Below are positions 37,076-47,800 of a stretch of DNA of 64,000 bases, piece by piece. The notes beneath the pieces are model-generated. The model saw only the letters and a program-made list of their open reading frames with translations, did no database searches and had not been told where the DNA came from. Within the stretch, counting starts at the first letter, position 1; each line of letters begins with the position of its first letter. The DNA is from Colias croceus (Eukaryota; Arthropoda; Insecta; Lepidoptera; Pieridae). Location: positions 6,264,501 to 6,328,500 of the forward strand of contig NC_059548.1 of assembly GCF_905220415.1 (NCBI RefSeq), written 5' to 3'. The translations under genes and the position numbers were made by a program.

Positions 37076-40000
37076 AGCGCGGGGGCGGGGTCGGGGCCGA
37101 CGGCGACGCACGCGCGGCGACCGGCCCCGCTCGAGTTGTGCCGCGACCAGCTCCGCGAGCACACCCCGCTCCGCCAACATCGACAGGAATGTGCATATGA
37201 ACTCGTCATAGTTGTGCGTGCGCCGGCAGTCGTCCACCTGTAATATAGGTTAAAAAAATAACATTTAATATAAAAATTAAAAATATACATATTATATAAA
37301 GTTGTTTTATTTGTGTTTGGTCAAGAGGCATGCCTCTATCAAGTGTCACATGGGATAAATAGCATTCTTTGAACTAATAATACTACGTAATTCCATAGAA
37401 TTATTAATCAGAGATAGATAATATTATGTATATGATTTTCATATTTTGCTAGTTAGCACCTATAATGGAGGTCTATATAATCTATATGAAACTGAAAATA
37501 ATAGAATGCTATCAAAGCCTATCAGCAATGTGATGACAAATTTATTTTTAGATTATAATTTTAATATCTAAAAAACAACAACATGATGAATATATTCACA
37601 ATAGATAGACGACGACGACGCGGTTGGCGCAGTGGTAAAGTAACTGCCTACTGAGCCGACGGTCCCGGGTTCGATCCCCGGTCAGGGCAAATATTTTGTG
37701 TGATGAACTCAATTATTTGTTCTTGGGTCTGGGTGTTATTATCTATATATGTATTTATTAAATATTATATTTATCGTCGCCTAGTACCCACAACACAAGC
37801 CTTAATTGAGCTTACTGTGTGACTAGGTCGATTTGTGTAATAATGTAAAAAAAAAAAAAAAAATAGAACACATAAATTACCTTATACATATCCCGTTTAT
37901 CATTCTCATCGTTCAGAGCCTGCTGACACGACTGCATCTCGCTCACAATGCTGCTCAGAAACACATTCAGTTCCGAGTGAGTGAAGAGTATCTTCCTAAA
38001 TCTGTACGGTTGTTCCGGCGCTACTTCACAACACATAATTATGGGCATGTTGTTACTTTTCAATAGAGCTGTAGTTGATGTTGGGTGTAACTGAAATATT
38101 TAAATTATGAAATATTTATATTAATTTTAAATATGATTTTAAATTTTTTTCATTAAGTGGAGTATTGAGAGATACTTACATTCGTTAATATTTGATTTTC
38201 GCCATTTATTGTGAAAAATTTACAAGTAGCCGTCTGCTCTACAGGATCAGCTGAAAATTTAATATTTTATTTCAAATATTAAACATTTTTAATAACTTGT
38301 TGAATGTTGTATTCTGCCACACTTGGTTGTAATCTTCGAGAAATAACATTAAGAATTTGTCAATTTTACACATAGTGCCAAAGAGCTGTTATAACTCAAG
38401 TTAAGTTTTCAGAGAGCAAACGGAACCAATAAATATATTCAACATGTTGCAAGTTCACATGATGCATCTTCATTAAGCACAACTTATTGAAATAAATAAT
38501 TTCTTACCAAACTCCTACACTCTACAATACACACCTAAACTTATACTTTTATCCTGTTGTGGTCTATCCAAAACGCCAATCTCAATAGTGATAGGTTGAA
38601 TATAATCTAAGTCAAAAGATGGAGCCTCCATAGCATCTAATGCATTTATAATTGCATCTTCCGAAACTTGGTTAGACGTATCATTTGATAATTCCTCGCT
38701 GTTATCATGTGATATTGAGTCTTCTGTAAAACAAAAAAAAAAACTATATTTACTTATGTTTAATCTTTCTTGGTATATAATGCAAATATAATGCAATTAT
38801 TACAAGGAATCTTTCTAGTTCAGAGATTTAACCTTGTTTTTTATAAACTTGTATGAATAATATTACACACAATTAGGCTGGTTGCAGAGCTTGACCGACC
38901 GTCAGTGCGTACCGTCGGTCCTGACGATACGCATCAACAATGTGTATGAATATGACACTAATGCGCATGACAATACGCGTGCATACGCACGCTAGTACGG
39001 TAGCTATGTACGGTTTTATGAATTTCCATACATATGACAAGCGCGACTGACATACGCACTGATGGTCGGTCAAGCTCTGCAACCAGCCTTAGATATAATA
39101 ATATTAACCTTACCATTGTAATCTCTTGGCTTTGAAAGCAAATGCCGCAGATGTTTTCCTATTTTAGAAATGGCTTCTTTAATTCTCTTTTGATTCATTT
39201 CAAGTGCATTCAGTTTTTGTGTCAGGGCAATTCTTCTATCGGGAACAACTGCCATTAAATTAAATCTGTAATGTAAAAAAAATCCATAGTAATTTTTTGT
39301 GCACATACAAAAGACAAAATATTAAGTACCATAATTGATGTAATAACAAAGAATTGATGTTGACTCAAGATGATCAAAATTAAACTTATGCTGAAGACAA
39401 CAATAGGTATAATGATTTTTATCATTACAACTAAATTCTGCATGTAAAAATTATGTTAATAAGTAATACATGTTATTTAGTTAGCTAAAATTAAATCTTA
39501 AAACAATGTAAAAAAAGTGCACCTGTATTACATCCTATTTTAATGGCTAGCATTTAAAAAGTTTTTAGTCTTTACTAGCTTACCGCCCGCGGCTTCGCCC
39601 GCTTTGTGTAAAATCTAATAAATTATATACTAAAACCTTTCTCTTGAATTTCCCTATCTATTAAAAAAAACCGCATCAAAATCTCTTGCGTAGTTTGAAA
39701 GATTTAAGCATACAACGGGACATAAGGAAAAATCAAGCGACTTTGTACAATGTAGTGATACCTTATATCATGGACTTGTTCACCAGCATCTCGGCCCAGC
39801 CGTTCAACCATGACCCGTCTAAACTTTTCCGTCCAATCTTCATTAGCTTCCCAAGGTCCGTGATCCATTGGATATGGCTTCAGCCCATCCAATTCAAATA
39901 AATGACCATTTATTGGCACAAAACTTACAAAATGGTATGCTTCTCCTACAATTAGATAAAGTTAATTTACAGCTGGTTTCATTTTATAATAGACACACAA

Positions 40001-40754
40001 CTACCAATTAATGTAGATGTGGTGACAATTTATTAACACCATAATAACATTACATTATTATTAGATTATTGCAATTCTTATTTAAGTTATTATGGAATTT
40101 ATGACTTTAAATATTCAACTAAGCCACAGATAATATAATAGTTATGTTATAATAAGCAACCTGTAAATCGTCCTGTTGGAACACCAGCATTTTTATCGGT
40201 CTTCTTACGAGCTTGTGGAATAGCATGTGAATTATGAGCACAGGCAAGCTCTGGTGTATTTCCAATCGCCCAACCTTTGTTTTCTGGATTCATACCCAAT
40301 GTGTGGTGCTAAAATTTTTTCTTATTAGATACAATCGAATAGTGATCGCTAATTACATGTAAATTAAGACAAAACATACTTTCAATCTACTTAATGTCTC
40401 TCCCAAATGAAGGTTAGGACAGTTCAATAATATTGATAGTAAAGCATGTGATGCACAGCTATTGGGAACCATTTGTTGAGCAAAAAATATATTGTTAATA
40501 GTTTCTTCATCTCGAACAAAACTTTCGATTTGCTCTACAAATTTCCGTCGCGAACGTCTTTCTTCTATCCATCGAAACAGAAATATAAACCCATAAACGG
40601 GACTTTCCATGGGTTTGTGTAAATCATAGATTTCTTCAACTTGAACTCCCTTCACACCAAAATCTTCCAGCAGTAATGTAAATAACCCCGGATCACTCTC
40701 TAATTCCAACCAACCTTCGGTTAAGCTGTTCAACTCTACCGGCATATTTCTCAT
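37043..40754 (-). CDS. calypso: Ubiquitin carboxyl-terminal hydrolase calypso (BAP1 family)
   Basis: Catalytic subunit of the Polycomb repressive deubiquitinase, which removes ubiquitin from histone H2A together with Asx. Eight exons: 40754-40380, 40308-40161, 39945-39762, 39265-39114, 38723-38535, 38250-38180, 38090-37881, 37237-37043. Phases agree; 1,524 nt, 507 residues (fly 471). The peptidase C12 domain starts at GWLELESDPGLFTLLL. Catalytic Gln is in FFAQQ (about residue 94), catalytic Cys in VPNSCASHALLS (residue 100), His in the AYHFVSFVPINGHLFELDG block, whose Asp completes the triad. The C-terminal ULD-type helical region includes FTHSELNVFLSSIVSEMQ and RRTHNYDEFICTFLSMLAERGVL. The tail is a basic Arg/Pro run ending RARK; the fly protein also ends basic. 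Starts at 40754 or at Met4 are possible. Introns carry a Helitron relic, a TTA-flanked MITE and a SINE. Confidence 0.95.
37610..37863 (+). mobile_element. tRNA-derived SINE (calypso intron 7, antisense to the gene)
   Basis: The head has A box GGTTGGCGCAGTGG and B box GGTTCGATCCC (37668-37678). The body has CGTCGCCTAGTACCCACAAC and GAGCTTACTGTGTGACTAGG, a layout common in lepidopteran SINEs. It ends in about 17 A residues. ATAGA precedes the head and follows the tail, a possible short target duplication. The tail ends about 18 bp from the exon 7 donor. Confidence 0.85.
38876..39088. mobile_element. PIF/Harbinger-type MITE (213 bp, calypso intron 4)
   Basis: GGCTGGTTGCAGAGCTTGAC at 38876 is mirrored by a reverse-complement end finishing CCAGCC at 39088. 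The inverted ends run about 36 bp with few differences. TTA flanks both sides (38873-38875 and 39089-39091). There is no coding capacity. It begins 25 bp downstream of the exon 4 donor. Confidence 0.8.
39575..39720 (-). mobile_element. Helitron-like relic (calypso intron 3)
   Basis: CTAGCTTACCGCCCGCGGCT at 39575 is the reversed 3' end (hairpin plus CTAG) seen in the other Helitrons. The body, about 140 bp, is diverged. It ends some 40 bp from calypso exon 3. Confidence 0.5.
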
Positions 40755-41112
40755 GTATTTTAAGTGAAATACACACTTTTAATATCAGATAATACCTACT
40801 CTTTGGTATTTTATGTACAATAGTAAATGCAATATAAGCAGAGTGAGATATTAGTTAATTAGCTTAAGTAATTTGTTGTTGGAATCAATTAAGATTTATC
40901 ACCGTGTTTACTGTTGACCCATTTGACATCTGACAATTGAGAATTGACATTTTACATAGACCACACATAGACGATAACACAATGAATAAGGAATCACATG
41001 GAAGTGACATACCTACAAAAAAAGTGTGGCCGGCGCCATATTGCTTGTAACAAAACATGGCGGTGTTTAGTGCCGAGAATATATCGATAAACATTATTAT
41101 GTTTATCGATAT
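40755..41112 (-). promoter_or_regulatory. calypso upstream region with DRE-like palindrome
   Basis: The 14-bp arms ATATCGATAAACAT and ATGTTTATCGATAT (41081-41112, 4-bp spacer) form a perfect palindrome. Each arm contains TATCGATA, the DREF/BEAF-type motif of insect housekeeping promoters. A TGACATCTGACA/TGACATTT cluster at about 40922-40955 resembles the one upstream of INO80E. AACATGGCGG at about 41054 is YY1/Pho-like. A promoter role is inference from position, 130-360 bp upstream of the start codon. Confidence 0.4.
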
Positions 41113-41124
41113 AAAAATAATATT

Positions 41125-41205
41125 AATATATTTTTTTTGAAGTTATACTTCTTTTGGCGCGTAACTTGTAACGCGTGTACATAAACACACACTCTTTTTT
41201 ATTTA
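41125..41205 (-). mobile_element. Dispersed repeat fragment
   Basis: On the minus strand it reads GTGTGTGTTTATGTACACGC, then TTACGCGCCAAAAGAAGTAT and AACTTC, matching the family found at 22168-22400 in clueless intron 9. Confidence 0.5.
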
Positions 41206-41600
41206 TTTTAACTTTATTGTACAAAACATAGAAGTAAAATTACAAATGGAAAAAATGACAATGCCAATTAATAAAATTAAGTATGACGATGGCTGCTCGT
41301 GACGGTAACACCTATACAGGGTTACTTGTAAAACACCAGCAACCTCACCGGACAAGATAGCTAAACCTGTATAATTTGATAAATCCAGTTCAATTTTGAC
41401 TTCGATATAAGGATTACGGTAGACTTACAATTTGGTAATTTCAGTTTTGAGGAATGTAATATAATGAAACAACATAATATATACTAATATAGGTATATAA
41501 TAGTATTTTATTACGATGAACAACACAATATACAGTAATTGTATTTATTTATTTATAAATAATAGACAAAAAAAAACAATAATATATAATAATAGAGAAA
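41206..41600. other. AT-rich non-coding stretch
   Basis: No gene is seen. TACAGGGTTACTTGTAAAAC at about 41317 resembles a transposon end, but no partner was found. Confidence 0.3.
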
Positions 41601-41601
41601 A

Positions 41602-42868
41602 TTATAGAGCTAAACTATTTTGTGTAGCCTGGAATGCACTCAGATACACTCTGTTCATTTTTGAGTTCGGGATTTGAGGCTCAACTGGTACCTGGAAATG
41701 AAATGTCACAGTTTACATTAACTAGCATTGTTCACTTTACATTTAAACTAAAATGCAATACATTTTAATTAAAAGGGCAATGCTGATGGTTTGAAATTAA
41801 TATCAACATTAGGGCTTACAATAGCGGAACTTGAATTTATATTTTTGGTTTTATGGCATTGAAATGCTTTATAAATATAAATTTATAAAGAATAGAAAAA
41901 TAACTTAAAACACCCCATGTATTTAAAGTAAATTGCACTTTCCCTCAGTCAATAACATTTCAACAACCAAATATCACCCAAGTTTGTACTCAAAAAATCA
42001 TATAAAACCATCTCAGTTTGTTCACAGGCCTCCTTCAAAATAGGAGAAACGTTAGATTATAAATGACAGCCCTAAATCTAAATAAAAAGACCAAAAGTAA
42101 ATTGGAAGACATCACGTGTCTACAGATAAAAACCTCACCCTGTGTGAATGCAGCGGCAGACATACTGGTATAGCATCATCGTGCAGACTAATCACATCCA
42201 TTGTTCTATTGAAAGCACTTTCGGGGAAATGTAGGGAACATACTATGATATTATATCCTTTACATTTGGCTTGATATTTTCATTTTCAATTGCTTCTAAC
42301 CATTCTCCTTTTCTATTTTCACTTCTTGGTAACCTTCAAAAAATGAATTTTTAGGTTATTATAATTTTAGTCCTGACCTGACTTATTTATAAATACATTT
42401 TTAAAGTACCTACTATAAAAGCGATTAATCTTACTTAAGTTAAAATTCATATTAGGTAAATTTAAGTGTTTTATTTTTCCTTCTGCTGCTCTTGGCAAAA
42501 TTAATTTGTTATTTTGGAAGTGTATTCACCAAAGCAACTATTCTTAAGATTAATGACACAGCCTTGGGAGACGCACGTCTTCATCGAACATTTTGCTGAT
42601 GTCGATATTATAAGTCATCACTAGCACCCAAATTCATTATTTTACTAGAACGAAAATATACAAAATAAAGCTATATTTGGTAACAATTTTACACTGAACA
42701 TAGTCTGTGAATACTCCTCAATTCAATATACATGAAAATAAGTAAATCAGCAAAGTAATAACTAATATTTCAGTCAAAACGTATACATACCGGTGCAAAG
42801 ACAAACTTTTCTAGTTTTCATTCTTTCCGGAGCCACATCCCACAATACTGCGCTTTGGTATTATGCCA
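41602..42868 (-). pseudogene. THAP-domain gene remnant
   Basis: Three pieces on the minus strand, 42868-42791, 42333-42139 and 41691-41602, have usable splice sites between them and read as a THAP zinc finger (C2CH DNA-binding domain). Visible parts are IVGCGSGKNEN, SLSLHRLPRSENRKGEWLEA, VCSLHFPESAFNR (the C-x2-H pair) and the AIPV turn that replaces the usual AVPT. It is broken: ATA stands where a start ATG is expected before PKRS, the first zinc Cys appears to be Ser, TAG interrupts after KNEN, and one frame change occurs between KPNVK and GYNII. The last piece reads 29 residues to TAA at 41602. It could instead be a recently decayed transposon-derived THAP gene. Confidence 0.6.
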
Positions 42869-44315
42869 CTATTTGTCCTTGACCACTCTATATGTTTTAG
42901 ACACAAATGTTTGTCACAATCACAAAAATATTCAATATTTTTCAATGTTTACTACGGAGCAATGACAGAGCATGTACATCATAATAACGAGAACATAAAA
43001 TGGCGCCCGGCCACAGTAGGTATTTGAGCTAACTTCAAATGTCAAACGGTATAGAATTAGCACTGACTGACGTATAGTCATATATTTTCACTTAGCAGAA
43101 TATTCATTAGTTAGAAAGAGACAGTATTCGTTTTATTATTTCGGTATCGAAATGCATGATATTTGTATAATCAGTTGTTTGTATAGAACATTATGCCCTG
43201 TCCATAGGATTCCTTAGTCATTGCGATAACACGGGACGATCACAGAACAGTAAGAACATAATAGAAGTGCTATAATGTCATCATTAATATGAAAACCAGT
43301 GTCGCCAAACCCACACATTTAAACCGATAGTTATACAGTACACTACAAGTAAACTATGCCTTTGATTGGACAGCTTAATTTGAGTAAAAACTGACTTAGG
43401 TTATAAATTCAGCATTTCAATATGTACCCTAACGAACCAAGTTACGGTTTATTTTAGTATAACATCCCTAGGTATATTAGCTGTTTTGTTTCTCTTTGCT
43501 CAGAAATTCCAAATTCGAAAACATTCAGCTATTCCACAACAGATGGCGTTGGTTTTCAATACATATAACTTTGAACCTCTATACATAAAGATAAGGTTGA
43601 AATTTGTGTCACTCTAAATTAATGACATTAACTTGACATTAACCTGATGCTATGCTCTAAGGGATGTCAGCCTTGTTATCGATAATTCACAAATAAATAT
43701 ATTTTTGTGCATTTTTTTTTCTTTCTATTAAGTATATGAGTATAGGATAATGTGTCACATTTTGGAGTATGTTTATTACTACTAAGTACGTCTTTACATA
43801 TTATTATATTTAAATAAAAAACGGAATAGAATAGTATAAATCTATATTTACAAAACAAACAGAAAATATGCATTAATTTAAATCTTGGAACTGCCGTAGG
43901 TTTGATGTATCGGTGGCCTTTGTTAGACTGCTTATTGCTGTTCGGCATCCAGTTAACTCGTCACGTTGCATTTATTATCCATTTCTCTTTTAAATTAGGC
44001 TCTTTCGAAAATCTATAAATAAATAGGACAAATGAAAGCTAAGGAAAAATAGAATAAAATTTAATATTTAAAATGTTTGTCTTTTCTAAAGTATCGATAC
44101 TGTCGATATGCGCCACATGCATCACTAATCCGACATTCGTTTGTTTATTTCAATAATATTCCAGAAAGTCTTGTTTGCTGTTCAATCTATATTAGTACTT
44201 ATTTCTTATGGATTAAGGTTCATTTTGACTTAATATTTTTATAAATTTTTGACAAATTACGACAAGCGAAGTTGTAACATAAAATATATTTAAAATAAAT
44301 TAAAATAAGACTTAC
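42869..44315. other. Non-coding stretch between the THAP remnant and the candidate exon
   Basis: No exon is recognised. It contains one arm of a perfect 30-bp inverted repeat (43241-43270). Two TATCGATA-like sites occur at about 43677 and 44095. Confidence 0.35.
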
Positions 44316-44551
44316 CGATGGTATGAAATGCCTCGATTGCTGATATTATTTCGTCTGCTATCATTTTTCCACTCTAATACCGAACAACACGCTCTAAATA
44401 ATGAATAAATATGGAAATAAGGTTTGACAGTTGACAACCGACTCGAATATTTTTCTGCGCACAACTGAGAGCGAGTTAGGTGATCTTACCTTACTAGTGA
44501 CACGTGGGCCACGCCCACATCGCACTTCTATTATGTTCTTACTGTTCTGTG
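43241..44551. repeat. Perfect 30-bp inverted repeat 1.25 kb apart
   Basis: CACAGAACAGTAAGAACATA plus ten further bases at 43241-43270 is exactly reverse-complemented at 44522-44551. The enclosed 1.25 kb includes the candidate exon at 44316-44364. No target duplication is evident, so this may be an old element with eroded edges or an inverted duplication. Confidence 0.75.
44316..44364 (-). CDS. Candidate first coding exon of an unidentified gene
   Basis: On the minus strand ATG at 44364-44362 opens MIADEIISAIEAFHTI and then meets a consensus donor (G|GTAAGT at 44316/44315), phase 1. The sequence upstream is GC-richer than its surroundings. No downstream exon of matching phase and family could be identified. 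Joining to the THAP remnant would read only about 12 residues before a stop. It may be the relic of the THAP locus promoter or a gene whose other exons I missed. Confidence 0.3.
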
Positions 44552-44908
44552 GGGACGATAATGAGCACAGATGATATATTTATTTTCGCAAAGGCGATAC
44601 CTAGTTTAAACTTAGTTTAAATGGAGAACTCACAGGGAGAACTGTTAAAATTATTATCTTATGAGATTATGTGGCTTAGATCGAAAAATATCTTTAAATA
44701 TGGTCGGTTTAGTTGTAAAAAAGGTCAGCAATAACGTTGAAAAATATTTTAAGAAATTATAAACTCCAGCATGTATAAGCAGCAGCAAATATGAAATAGT
44801 TATTTTTAAAAAATTCCTCTCTTTTTTTAACTTTATCCAAAACCTTGACTATGGCTGTACGCTGGCCTTACAAAATGGAACAAATAAGTCCGAAATATTT
44901 GTAACTAC

Positions 44909-45098
44909 CTTTATGAGCGCGGCTTCGCTTGCGTAGTCAATGAAAATACCGCATAGTTGATAGTTCCCGTTCCCGTGGGATATTCGGGATAAAAACTATT
45001 CCATGTCAGTTTTCAGGTCTCAAGCTATCTTTATACCAATTTTCATCTAAATCAGTTCAGTGGTTGAGTTGTGAAGAAGAGACAGACAGACAGACATA
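44909..45098 (-). mobile_element. Diverged Helitron, minus orientation
   Basis: GCGGCTTCGCTTGCG, AGTTCCCGTTCCCGTGGGAT, and a late CAGACAGACAGACATAC block are reverse-orientation matches to the copies at 27830, 56617 and 59692. The terminal CTAG is lost. Confidence 0.6.
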
Positions 45099-45312
45099 CA
45101 GTACTCCAAAAGTGATAATGCGCATAGAAATCATCGTCACAGTTCGGTAACTGACATATTCTCGGAGCGTCTGAAGACGATATGTATATAGAGTGGTAAA
45201 ATACATTTTCTTCATGCATAATTTAGTAAAATTTGTTTAGTAAAATAAATACATTTTGGAAATACGACAATAAGCGAAGATTTACATGCGCATTATTAAT
45301 TTTGGAGTACTG
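45099..45312. mobile_element. Tc1/mariner-type MITE (214 bp)
   Basis: CAGTACTCCAAAAGTGATAA at 45099 is mirrored by a reverse-complement end finishing GGAGTACTG at 45312, about 35 bp with few differences. TA flanks each side. It abuts or is inserted into the end of the Helitron to its left. Confidence 0.8.
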
Positions 45313-47800
45313 TAGTTGCTTTGACATAGGTATTTTATAATATTATAGCTGTTAGGATGGCAGTGGAATTGCAAATGGCAAATGAAGTTTGATACTTTAT
45401 TCCAAAATTTATCATTTTGTCTATATTATAATGCTTTAACAGCGACTTAATGAAACAGTCTCTGTCCATATTAATAATGACAGATATTTTTGCTCCATCT
45501 CTCACAATGGAGTGAAATTTAGAAGAGTAACTTAAAGTTATAATTAATAATATAGGTATTACTAATTTACTAGAGACAGAGTGCGTATGATGAGGGGCGG
45601 AAAGATAACCATATTAGATAGTTTCAGCAGTTATTACTTATCATTACAATCTCTTGCAAAACGGGAGCGGGGAGGGGAAATGTTATAAAATCGGATTATT
45701 GAATCGGAAATCGGAATGGTGTTTAATATAACTTCCCCAATAAGTAGACCTTAATAATTATTGTAGGTAGGTATATATTGAAATCCAGAGGTTTCATTTA
45801 AAATAAAAAACAGATGTTTACAATTGGAACAACATTTATTTTGTATGTACACTCAAATTTCGTAGCATTGTAAAATGTACAAATAATAAATGCACAACTT
45901 CAGCATTAAAAATCTTTAAGGATTACCTGGCACACTTAAAAAGAAAATTTTATAAAGTCGTAAAAGTACATCGTATTGGTCCCATTCTTAATTGTTTTAT
46001 AACGAATGACTTAATTACGATACCGGGGTCTTATCGCGTCTTTATTATTAAGTAGATGAATCAATATTAAGTCTTGAAAGAGTTCAATATTTGGTTCGAT
46101 AACTCACGTGGAGTTTAAGCGATTTATAATTAATAATTAAGTAGTTTTTGATTTTATTTTTTTTCAATTAGGATTTAATACAAATAAAGATAGGCACTGA
46201 ACTTTAAATCAACTGCTACATGTGTGAACATCCAAAATTGCAGTTTTGATATGTCGATTTTGATATGTAAAGGATAAACGATAAGAAATCTAATATCAGT
46301 ATAAGATAAAACTACTGTTGGTAAAAAAAAGAAATTTCGAAAATTAAAATAATGTATATTGCAATCGTTTGCAATTTAATAACCTATTGTTATTTCATCA
46401 AGTCTTAGGTACTTGTAAAACGATTACAATTCGATTGTCAACATTATTAAACAAATAAAATTTAGTTTCAAGTTGTGCAATGAAAACCTGTACAAATACA
46501 AATCATTATTCTTCACCGTGAATACATTAAGTCGTTTATTATAGTCGTTACTTGAAGACTAGAATGGAAATTAAATGGAGCGATAAATTATTAAATATAA
46601 CACTAGTTCTAAGTTTACGATAAGCGCGACTAAGGGTCGACGCATATACTAATATGTTGGAATCTTCTTTAAGTATTGGTATCACTTTGCAGTTAAATCT
46701 CATATAGATACATCCACTCTAATCAATAGTTTTAATTAGATTATATTTTATCACAAGTCACTAGCTACGTCGTGTTAATTACATTATAAGTGCCTCTAGG
46801 GCTACTGTTACCGTTGCCTAATTTATTATAGTCTTTGTTTATCGTACGTGGAATATCTTGTACAACGTTAGGTCAAATATAGCGAACATTTACAGTGAGT
46901 TAGTCATTGAAAAAATATAATTATCCACATACCGTCCTGAACAATGAACACACAATATGTTTTATAAATTGAGCAAATAATTTTTATGAACTTAAGAGGA
47001 AGTATAGTGCCGTAATTGTAGGTATGTTTCATATGTATTTGTTTATACGCTAAAAAGTTAATGGCACAAACCTACTCTATTCGAGAAACGGGCGTAGTCG
47101 GGTTTTAGTTGCGGGCGGGTTCATGAAAGTGAAGTGACTAAAAGTACATAAAATGAGTGGCTTATTATATGAAATATATTAAGGATATGTATAAAAGATA
47201 TATACAGAAAAAGCTTTGAAATGTGGAAGTAGTTTATTGAGTAGTGTAACAAGTAACAACTCCCTTAACTGCCCCCCGGCTACGCCCATGATTCAGGTGT
47301 ATATTATATTATGATCTATGCTCGTTCTACATAACCAGTGGGCAAGAATTTCTCTACGTTACATACAGCCCGTACAGGTACATCCTCAAAAACTCTAACA
47401 AATGGAAATCGTAACATCCAACATTTTTTTGTAGTTTTAACTTTTAACAGAAATAAATACAAAATTTTCTTACGAGGTAATAGGTACACGCTCTTATAAA
47501 TATATACAGCAGGTAGGTAAATTAAGTAACTAGTTTAATCATTAATAACAATTTTAATATCACATAAGTACGCGTCGGTCTCGAGCTCAACATTCTAATA
47601 TTATTCGATTAAACAATTAAAACGATACCACGCGTGGATATTTATGGACGTATAATAAAATAATACCGCAACGTTTCAACTATATCTATACGTACGCGTC
47701 GCGACGTAAATGCTCAACTGCGCTCGCTCCACAATATGTACAAGTCACACGAGGCAGCAGTCGACCTAAGGCCTGGGAGCGCCTGCGGGTCGCGCGCGTT
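45313..47800 (-). other. Probable long 3' UTR of the two-pass membrane protein gene, plus flank
   Basis: No coding frame is recognised. TTTATT at about 45836 (AATAAA on the minus strand) is a good candidate polyadenylation signal, which would give a 3' UTR of about 2 kb from the stop codon at 47801. This is inferred only from position and hexamer. Confidence 0.35.

Noticed and set aside
37017..37290. Arg-rich plus-strand frame at the calypso 3' end
   Set aside because: It is antisense to the last calypso exon and lies in the 72-bp array; the minus strand has the conserved RRTHNYDEFICTFLSML block.
37621..37690. tRNA gene at the SINE head
   Set aside because: A and B boxes are present, but the stems are incomplete and a SINE body with poly-A tail follows.
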